A DNA stretch of 21,597 nt, taken from the NCBI GenBank assembly GCA_000969725.1, contig JXSR01S073317.1, one strand, 5' to 3'. The notes under the pieces were generated by a model. That model was given only the letters and a program-made list of their open reading frames with translations. It was not told the DNA's origin and made no database searches. The DNA is from Ophiothrix spiculata. Its lineage: Eukaryota; Echinodermata; Ophiuroidea; Amphilepidida; Ophiotrichidae. Each line of letters starts with the position of its first letter. The stretch's first letter is position 1. Below, one piece after another: positions 19,101-21,597 of this stretch. The position numbers and the translations under genes are program-made.

Positions 19101-19755
19101 AGCATTATTAATGTTAAATATTGCCAATTTAAATCCTTTTAAAGATTATTTACGAAAGATACAAACAGGAGATGATTATACATAGTTATACCATCTTGCA
19201 TAAAAGTCCAATGAAAGTTTCAAACATCCCAATAAACAGATGACCATATTTTTTATCGGTGATGTTCGTCTGTAAATCTCATTTTTATTTCCAACGTAAT
19301 GCTTTGAATTATTATTTATATTTCCGTGAATTTACGGTCATTTGCGTGCAGTATAAAAATATTCTTCGCACTTGAGAAATTGTGCCGCAATTTACGCCAC
19401 GATATATGCTAACGAAATGTGCGATGACCTTGTTCACGAATATTAAAGTAATTTAAGTTCATCGTACTGTGCGATGATCTTAGTGAAACTTAAAAAACAT
19501 CGCAATCGACATTTGCGATGACTGTATGCGGCGAGTGATTCAGCATTCATCATAATGCGATGACCTTGGTGAAATAGGCCCCAGGTTCTACAGATACAAT
19601 TACCGCCCACATTTTCTCAGCCAGTACCTACCTCGTCTTGCTTGAGTGCCATAAAGAAGAAATGTGTGTTATTCTCTTTGTTGTATTGCTTGGTTCTCTG
19701 CTTGAATTCGGAGTAATTCAGAACCTCCCCTACGTACTCCATGATGAACTGGTTC
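928..19755 (-). CDS. SETD2: SETD2 H3K36 methyltransferase, partial (11 exons)
   Basis: SETD2/Set2 travels with elongating RNA polymerase II in the nucleus and trimethylates histone H3 on lysine 36. Joining the exons 19632-19755, 18700-18777, 16679-16776, 15337-15475, 13967-14107, 13115-13225, 10940-12154, 8141-9280, 5005-5223, 1511-1756 and 928-1155 gives 3739 bp, one leading base plus 1246 codons, with no stop. SET runs from residue 1 to about 99, with NHSC at 56-59 and ELTFDY at 89-94. The post-SET cysteines are at 106, 108 and 113. The linker keeps landmarks of human SETD2: [23 protein letters not shown] and RRSLFEQ, in the same order. Every junction has GT at the donor and AG at the acceptor. 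The AWS domain and N-terminus lie past the right edge; WW, SRI and the stop lie past the left edge. NSD and ASH1L also have AWS-SET-post-SET, but the linker landmarks identify SETD2. Confidence 0.95.
1156..1510 (-). other. SETD2 intron, 355 bp
   Basis: Short intron between the two Gln-rich exons. The 15-bp word CCCAGAACACCCTAT occurs twice, near 1436 and 1481. Nothing else stands out. Confidence 0.85.
1511..1756 (-). CDS. SETD2: SETD2 exon: Gln/Pro/Val-rich linker
   Basis: Eighty-two codons, residues 1089-1170, from [20 protein letters not shown] to APVAVPQQQ. The LWDPMQQ start resembles human VWDSNQQ, which opens the Gln-rich region before the WW domain. It is about one third Gln, with Pro, Val and Ala, and is probably disordered. 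Acceptor CATGCAG, donor CAG/GTAAGT (near-perfect); phase 0 at both ends. Confidence 0.88.
2379..2646. mobile_element. MITE-like foldback element
   Basis: Arms near 2379-2422 and 2602-2646 are imperfect inverted repeats sharing GTCGTATCTGCAAT and TGCAAGAA. In the middle is a second, stronger hairpin: GTGGCTCTTGAAA at 2477-2489 pairs with TTTCAAGAGCCAC at 2516-2528, and inside it GGTGAC pairs with GTCACC. There is no coding content. Confidence 0.7.
3888..3942. repeat. 13-bp perfect hairpin
   Basis: GATGAGCACAAAA at 3888-3900 is the exact reverse complement of TTTTGTGCTCATC at 3930-3942, with a 29-base loop. Weaker inverted similarity (GATGGGCAT at about 3662 against ATGCCCATC at about 3960) suggests that it sits inside a larger decayed foldback element. 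Confidence 0.65.
4324..4421. repeat. 98-bp imperfect foldback repeat
   Basis: Arms 4324-4362 and 4381-4421 are roughly three-quarters identical as reverse complements. Shared blocks are AATTTATTG, TAAACA, AAATCCA and AGGGC, in the same order. This looks like a decayed short foldback element. Confidence 0.6.
5005..5223 (-). CDS. SETD2: candidate SETD2 cassette exon with PPPAPP motifs
   Basis: Seventy-three codons, residues 989-1061 if the exon is counted from the end of the RD exon less overlap-free numbering 1016-1088, starting [21 protein letters not shown] basic patch is followed by two PPPAPP motifs ([14 protein letters not shown] and [10 protein letters not shown]) and a Gln-rich end. 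The acceptor TTATTTCAG is strong. The only donor that keeps the frame, GAG/GTGCCA, is weak. Phase 0 at both ends lets it be included or skipped without changing the frame. I recall no human counterpart. If the donor is not used, the frame stops at 4969-4971. The open frame, composition and acceptor support it, but it could be a minor or false exon. Confidence 0.6.
6262..6584. mobile_element. inverted-repeat element, about 320 bp
   Basis: CTGGTTCCAAATAAA at 6272-6286 is matched by its reverse complement at 6561-6575, and similarity (ATTA..GC) extends some 9 bp outward. A short open frame inside has no recognisable features. The words GGTTCCAAATAAA recur near 12440, so this may be a dispersed family. 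Confidence 0.55.
7357..7518. mobile_element. 162-bp MITE with about 35-bp terminal inverted repeats
   Basis: CGTATTCCAGAAAGGTGTT at 7357-7375 is the exact reverse complement of 7500-7518. The arms continue with CTAAA and CA.GG matches to about 7391 and 7484. There is no coding content, as expected of a non-autonomous element. I see no clear target duplication. Confidence 0.8.
8141..9280 (-). CDS. SETD2: SETD2 exon: RD repeats, coiled coil, Pro/Met-rich tract
   Basis: 380 codons, residues 636-1015. It starts [12 protein letters not shown], matching human EVYRIPKK. An Arg-Asp dipeptide region with RSRS patches runs to about exon residue 125. Next come [17 protein letters not shown] (human LSTEERRKLFEQ) and a Glu/Lys/Gln coiled coil ending in a Q7 run. 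The last part is Pro/Met/Gly-rich with repeated MDPN and PDGM units, a [10 protein letters not shown] stretch, and a His/Gln/Pro-rich end. RD and RS tracts are typical of RNA-processing proteins. Acceptor TTTGTAG, donor CAG/GTAAAG; phase 0 at both ends. Longer open frames over the same DNA are repeat shadows. Confidence 0.93.
9488..9570 (-). repeat. possible tRNA-derived SINE remnant
   Basis: On the minus strand GGGGTTCAAATCC matches a polymerase III B box. About 40 bases upstream AGTGGCTTGCTGTAACT resembles a tRNA D-arm/A-box. CCCC and GGGG at the ends could pair. The stems are degenerate, so this is not a functional tRNA, and chance similarity is possible. Confidence 0.3.
10873..10918 (-). 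repeat. 46-bp hairpin 20 nt downstream of a 5' splice site
   Basis: AGCGATGTC at 10873-10881 pairs with GACATCGCT at 10910-10918, and AATAGACTT pairs with AAGTCTATT inside, leaving almost no loop. In the transcript it lies about 20 nt after the GTGAGT donor of the minisatellite exon. Confidence 0.8.
10940..12154 (-). CDS. SETD2: SETD2 exon: LPIP segment, acidic linker, coding minisatellite
   Basis: 405 codons counting an 85-N gap, residues 231-635. It opens with [20 protein letters not shown], matching human LPIPTKN, and the helix [23 protein letters not shown] and S/T-P cluster follows, then a long acidic Glu/Asp/Lys/Thr region with at least six copies of a 13-residue repeat whose core is ETKGEAVAK. 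It closes with a [14 protein letters not shown] helix that matches human DLATKLLDSWKDLK. The repeat region has no human equivalent that I recall. Acceptor TTTTGCAG, donor AAG/GTGAGT; phase 0 at both ends. Confidence 0.93.
11251..11559 (-). repeat. 39-bp coding minisatellite with 85-N gap
   Basis: Units start at 11251, 11290, 11329, 11443, 11482 and 11521. Each encodes a 13-residue unit of the form ETKGEAVAK plus an acidic DDDA, EEDA or EDG(A/S) linker. Ns fill 11358-11442. The spacing across the gap is 114 bases, three short of 3 x 39, so about two units are hidden, one perhaps lacking a codon, or the gap size is only estimated. All visible changes keep the frame. Confidence 0.93.
12155..13114 (-). 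other. SETD2 intron, 960 bp
   Basis: No gene is supported. GGTTCCAAATAAA near 12440 matches the ends of the element at 6262-6584. ATTGCAATTCA occurs twice around 12336-12375. Otherwise it is plain AT-rich DNA. Confidence 0.8.
13115..13225 (-). CDS. SETD2: SETD2 exon: conserved helical segment, part 2
   Basis: Thirty-seven codons, residues 194-230. [20 protein letters not shown] and [13 protein letters not shown] match the human SETD2 stretch SCLKSFLERHGLSLLWIWM very closely, so this is one of the best conserved parts of the linker. With the exons on either side it forms a small helical module of the kind found in transcription elongation factors. Acceptor TACACAG, donor GTATGG; phase 0 at both ends. 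Confidence 0.95.
13226..13966 (-). other. SETD2 intron, 741 bp
   Basis: No gene or clear repeat is seen. The open frame that runs out of the neighbouring exon to 13522 is read-through of exon and intron. Confidence 0.8.
13967..14107 (-). CDS. SETD2: SETD2 exon: conserved helical segment, part 1
   Basis: Forty-seven codons, residues 147-193, from [20 protein letters not shown] to LQLLQVMQ. The core [20 protein letters not shown] aligns in position and pattern with the human SETD2 segment after post-SET that contains LSRLMVRIETLEQKL. It looks helical and charged. Acceptor TTTCCCCAG, donor ATGCAG/GTAAAT; phase 0 at both ends. Confidence 0.93.
14432..14762. mobile_element. pogo/Tigger-like MITE, 331 bp
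   Basis: The ends are inverted repeats, CAGTGCAACCTCTTTTATC at 14432-14450 against its exact reverse complement at 14744-14762, flanked by TA on both sides (14430-14431 and 14763-14764). The CAGT..AACCTC..TTATC.G terminus and internal GGATAA words are characteristic of pogo/Tigger elements of the Tc1/mariner superfamily. There is no transposase frame, so it is non-autonomous. Confidence 0.88.
14783..14887. repeat. GC-rich foldback palindrome, about 105 bp
   Basis: The palindrome is centred at 14832 on ATTGTTC-A-GAACAAT. Its arms contain GACCGCCCGGAACCG on the left and CGGTTCCGGGCGGTC on the right, with further GGCGGTT/AACCGG pairing between. It is far richer in GC than the surrounding intron and could form a long hairpin in DNA or RNA. 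Confidence 0.85.
15337..15475 (-). CDS. SETD2: SETD2 exon: post-SET zinc motif
   Basis: One base plus 46 codons, residues 101-146. [18 protein letters not shown] is the post-SET motif CxCx4C, which with the NHSC cysteine binds zinc and closes the active site. A basic tail rich in Lys/Arg follows ([20 protein letters not shown]), then SYYEDVS. This tail may contact DNA or act in nuclear import, which is inference. Acceptor TGTAG, donor GTAAGT; it ends in phase 0. Confidence 0.96.
15814..15879. repeat. 10-bp perfect inverted repeat
   Basis: CACTCCGCGT at 15814-15823 is the exact reverse complement of ACGCGGAGTG at 15870-15879. A CCAAT and a TATAAAG lie between them. It may be another foldback remnant. 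Confidence 0.6.
16080..16248. mobile_element. 169-bp MITE with about 50-bp inverted repeats
   Basis: Arms 16080-16130 and 16199-16248 are about 80% identical reverse complements. They share TTAATAAAT, GCATT.CATA and AAATGAGACAAAAT. TTAA lies at both outer ends, which would fit a TTAA target duplication of the piggyBac type, though it may be part of the terminal repeat. Confidence 0.8.
16679..16776 (-). CDS. SETD2: SETD2 exon: end of SET domain, ELTFDY motif
   Basis: Thirty-two codons plus two bases, residues 68-99, from [20 protein letters not shown] through [12 protein letters not shown]. The FDY tyrosine is the conserved catalytic tyrosine of SET enzymes. The acceptor is TTACAG and the donor GTAAGA. 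The exon ends after GG of a glycine codon that the next exon completes with T; this is the only internal junction here that is not phase 0. Confidence 0.96.
16984..17053 (-). repeat. G-rich tract on transcribed-RNA strand
   Basis: The plus strand is a run of CCCC/CCCCC separated by A, AA or short spacers. On the minus strand, which matches the SETD2 RNA, this gives many GGGG runs with TT or T spacers, a pattern compatible with G-quadruplex formation. Confidence 0.8.
17355..18056. mobile_element. 702-bp inverted-repeat element with internal tandem repeats
   Basis: The left end, GGTCATGCTTTTTAATGTGG, resembles the reverse complement of the right end, GGTCATGTTTTTTGAGGTG. TATTATT precedes it and TCTTATT follows, a probable 7-bp target duplication with one change. 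Three diverged units of about 215 bp sit inside (anchors GCATCAATTTTT at 17418 and 17631, GCAATAAATGTTG at 17848), each with a GTCATAA..TGGTATGATTTT block. There is no open frame. Confidence 0.7.
17579..17615. repeat. 15-bp GGTTGAGGCGGGTGY repeat
   Basis: The word GGTTGAGGCGGGTG occurs twice in direct succession, followed by a partial third copy GGTTGAGGC. It lies at the junction of the first and second 215-bp units. Confidence 0.75.
18106..18410. mobile_element. 305-bp MITE with perfect 51-bp inverted repeats
   Basis: Positions 18106-18156 and 18360-18410 are exact reverse complements over 51 bases, starting GCAGAGGTGGTTTTCAGG. The flanks ACAGAAA and CCAGAAA look like a 7-bp target duplication with one mismatch. 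CAGAGGTGG at the tip resembles hAT ends (CAGNG), but the family is uncertain. Perfect arms suggest recent insertion. Confidence 0.9.
18700..18777 (-). CDS. SETD2: SETD2 exon: SET core with NHSC motif
   Basis: Twenty-six codons, residues 42-67, running from [13 protein letters not shown] to [23 protein letters not shown] is the S-adenosylmethionine-binding and pseudoknot motif of SET methyltransferases, and the NHSC asparagine and histidine are both present. In the family the cysteine in NHSC helps bind the post-SET zinc. The exon is phase 0 at both ends, with acceptor TAG at the right side and donor GTACGG at the left. Confidence 0.96.
18778..19631 (-). other. SETD2 intron, 854 bp
   Basis: The part near the upstream exon contains a cluster of GCGATGACC-like words (19421-19574). 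The rest is plain AT-rich DNA. Confidence 0.8.
19421..19574. repeat. degenerate GCGATGACCTTGGTGAA repeats
   Basis: GCGATGACC or a close variant occurs at 19421, 19471, 19515 and 19557, spaced 42-50 bp. Three copies continue as CTT(G/A)(G/T)T..A. CATCGCAA at 19498-19505 and TTGCGATG at 19513-19520 form an 8-bp hairpin. Confidence 0.65.
19632..19755 (-). CDS. SETD2: SETD2 exon: first part of SET domain in window
   Basis: This exon encodes residues 1-41, beginning [20 protein letters not shown] and ending in [17 protein letters not shown] is the conserved SET-domain start after the AWS region. The [13 protein letters not shown] segment matches the SETD2 SET insert region. It starts with the last base of a split codon (probably Arg) after acceptor TTACAG. 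It ends in phase 0 at GAG before the donor GTAGGT. The preceding AWS exon is not in the window. Confidence 0.95.
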
Positions 19756-20115
19756 CTGTAAAATTAATGAGTATATACAATTATCACTTGGTTGACTAAA
19801 ATCCTTGAATCCCATTGGTCGAAAGCCAATTAATATATATAGCCGTATTACATATTATAAGTCTAAAAATAACCTTGACCGCGTAATCAAAAAGTTATCA
19901 CGCAGGGATGACTGCGTGTGATGTGTTTTCATTTATTGCGCGCTTGCAAAAGTCGCGCACGCAAACTTATCCTTAAACCGTGCAAATCCATATTGCTTGG
20001 TTGACTTTTACCATTTATGAAGATAATTTAGGTACATTTGAAATCTAATTCTGCATAATTTACGTTTTAATAATAAGATCCATGCCTACACCAAGTGATA
20101 AATTCGTTACCCCCT

Positions 20116-20162
20116 GAAAGATATCTATGGTTGGATACAGCACCCAACCATAGATATCTTTC
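20116..20162. repeat. perfect 19-bp hairpin
   Basis: GAAAGATATCTATGGTTGG at 20116-20134 is the exact reverse complement of 20144-20162, with a 9-base loop. Pairing does not continue beyond the stem. Confidence 0.85.
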
Positions 20163-20304
20163 CGTATTGCATGAACAAACAGGGTGTAACTAATACCATC
20201 GTTAAACGTTAGTGAAATCAGACACAGATCTCCATATTATAATTATACTGAAAAGATTATTCAGTGTTGTTTGTTATCACTCTGTAGATATGAACACAGT
20301 AATT

Positions 20305-20905
20305 GTATTATTTATTTTTCATTTATATTTGTACCATTCGGCCCAAAGGCCTGGCGCAACCAAATATTGCAATTTAAATTAAAGTGAGGCCAAACACCAA
20401 AACAAACAAAAAATAAAAATGAAAACACAAGAAAAACACACAGAAACAAAGCCAAATGAACTGGTTAGCCAAGATGTTCGTGGACGGCTGACTTAAAGGA
20501 CTGCAGAGAATTACATTGAATTATGTCCTCAGGGAGGTAGTTCCATAGGGTTGGTGCATAAGGGTAAAATGATCGTTGACACAAGGTCAGGCGACTGAAA
20601 GGCGGAGCAATAGCATGGGTGTTCAGGTTAAGGAGTGAGGTCCGGGGTTGAGGACTTCTGGAGAAGGTCCTCGTGGGTGAGATTCCAAGATTGCGAAATT
20701 ACCCGGGCGGCGAAAGGCTGACAAGCCACAAGACGATTGGTTAAGGTAGTGTTTAATGGATGCCATGTGACACTACCATATTCCAAAATGGGGCAAACAA
20801 TAGATAAGATAAAGGATTCGGCGGGTGCAGATGGGAGCACTGGAGAAGCCTCTGTGAATAAAACCAATGATGCGACAACAGCTGAAAAGAACATTATTAT
20901 GAGTT
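20305..20905 (-). mobile_element. 5'-truncated LINE (non-LTR retrotransposon) fragment
   Basis: The minus strand encodes the C-terminal end of a LINE reverse transcriptase of the L2/CR1 type. CPILEYGSVTWHP, the thumb signature, is at about 20740-20800. After a frame change, RSFYPYAPTLWNYLPEDI is followed by a natural stop near 20470. The frame also shifts near 20800, so no intact protein remains. After the stop comes a 3' UTR with a GGCCTTTGGGCC hairpin at about 20340 and an AAATAAATAA tail. Only the last few hundred bases of the element are present, as is usual for 5'-truncated insertions. It lies in the same orientation as SETD2. Confidence 0.85.
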
Positions 20906-21354
20906 GAAAAATTCCTACAGCAGCATCAAGCAGTCCTATCATACAGCTAATATATCATTTTAAAACTTAGATTTCTTCTTTTGATAAGATCATAGGATCA
21001 AAAGTTCAAACGCAGTATTTCATTCCAATACAGCTGCAAGGTAATGCCGCTCTATTTTGAAGCTTAATTTGACTTCTTACGTAGTTCTTTTCATAAATGA
21101 AAAGTGGCAAAATAAAATAAACGAGAGATCTTTAATCAAATAGCAAAAACAATGGGGAAAATAACAGAACCATTCATTGGGTTTTCCGTTTAAAAAAAAG
21201 TTTTCAAATGAAATTGAAACAGTTGCATATATCAGATTTCCTGGCTCTGATTCATACAGGTTATAAATATCACATAGGAAGTCAGAAATATTGCGCACTC
21301 TCATGACTGCTGAGTTCTTACTTAGATGGGTTGGATAACTTCATAGAAAATCTC

Positions 21355-21597
21355 CCGGGGGGGGGGGGGGGTACTCACATATATAAGGTATACGGGGATG
21401 TGCCGCTGGAATGGGTTAGTTTTTCACAAAAAAATCCCTAACCATGGCTCCCATTTTTAGCACCAAAATCCCTAAACATGGGTCACATTTTCAAGAAAAA
21501 ATTGGCCCAAAAAGATGATAAATTTTGAAAAATCAGCCTATTTTTGGAGCAAAATACCTAAACATGGGTGCATTTTTTCTCAAAAATTACCCTTAAA
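21355..21597. repeat. dispersed repeat bordered by poly-G
   Basis: A CCC plus about 16-G run is followed by GTACTCACATATATAAGG and ACGGGGATGTGCCGC. After that come four spaced variants of AAAATCCCTAAACATGGGT (at about 21434, 21468, 21550 and a partial one). Poly-G/GTACTC-bordered repeats with GGGATGTGCCGC are, as I recall, common in marine invertebrate genomes. It runs off the window. Confidence 0.65.

Larger units (their letters stand above)
19756..21597 (-). other. partial intron upstream of first exon in window
   Basis: I could not find the AWS exon here. The interval holds a perfect hairpin (20116-20162), a LINE fragment (20305-20905) and a poly-G-bordered repeat (21355-21597). The stretch 20945-21340 is plain AT-rich DNA. 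Confidence 0.75.

Noticed and set aside
20116..20162. Pre-miRNA
   Set aside because: The stem is only 19 bp, perfectly paired, and does not extend; animal pre-miRNAs have longer imperfect stems.
20628..20942. 104-codon frame as a host gene
   Set aside because: It is the frameshifted tail of a LINE reverse transcriptase, followed by the element's own 3' end.

Overview
The window is a stretch of animal genomic DNA, AT-rich, with long introns full of small inverted-repeat elements. It holds the middle part of one gene on the minus strand: SETD2, the histone H3 lysine-36 trimethyltransferase. Eleven consecutive coding exons can be placed between 19755 and 928. They join in frame into a partial protein of 1246 residues with no stop. 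The window opens inside the catalytic SET domain (its AWS part and the N-terminus lie beyond 21597). It closes in a glutamine/proline-rich linker just before where the WW and SRI domains would be expected (beyond position 1). Ten exons have clear sequence support; the 73-codon exon at 5005-5223 is less certain.

In protein order: exons at 19632-19755, 18700-18777 and 16679-16776 encode SET (with the NHSC and ELTFDY motifs). Exon 15337-15475 encodes the post-SET zinc motif. Exons 13967-14107 and 13115-13225 encode a conserved helical segment. Exon 10940-12154 is an acidic, Ser/Thr-rich exon carrying a 39-bp coding minisatellite with an 85-N assembly gap. Exon 8141-9280 carries an Arg-Asp repeat, a Glu/Lys/Gln coiled coil and a Pro/Met-rich tract. 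Exon 5005-5223 has a basic patch and two PPPAPP motifs. Exons 1511-1756 and 928-1155 are Gln/Pro/Val-rich. From the post-SET exon onward every junction is phase 0. The linker between SET and the end of the window is several hundred residues longer than the matching human region as I remember it, mainly because of repeat expansions.

The introns contain no other gene I can support. They hold many short elements: a pogo/Tigger-like MITE with a TA target duplication, several foldback elements, and a GC-rich palindrome. They also hold a tandem duplication whose second copy is split by two nested inverted-repeat elements, a G-rich tract on the transcribed strand, and a cluster of a GCGATGACC motif. 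Upstream of the first exon lie a 5'-truncated, frameshifted LINE (20305-20905) and a poly-G-bordered dispersed repeat (21355-21597).

The organism is an animal. The SETD2 sequence, the MITE-rich AT-rich introns and the poly-G-bordered repeat suggest a marine invertebrate, perhaps an echinoderm or hemichordate. That placement is inference and cannot be settled from this window. I found no clearly new biological system. The points most worth checking are the modular repeat-expanded SETD2 linker, the candidate hnRNP L-binding leucine pair, the PPPAPP exon, and the nested-transposon structure in the intron at 16777-18699.
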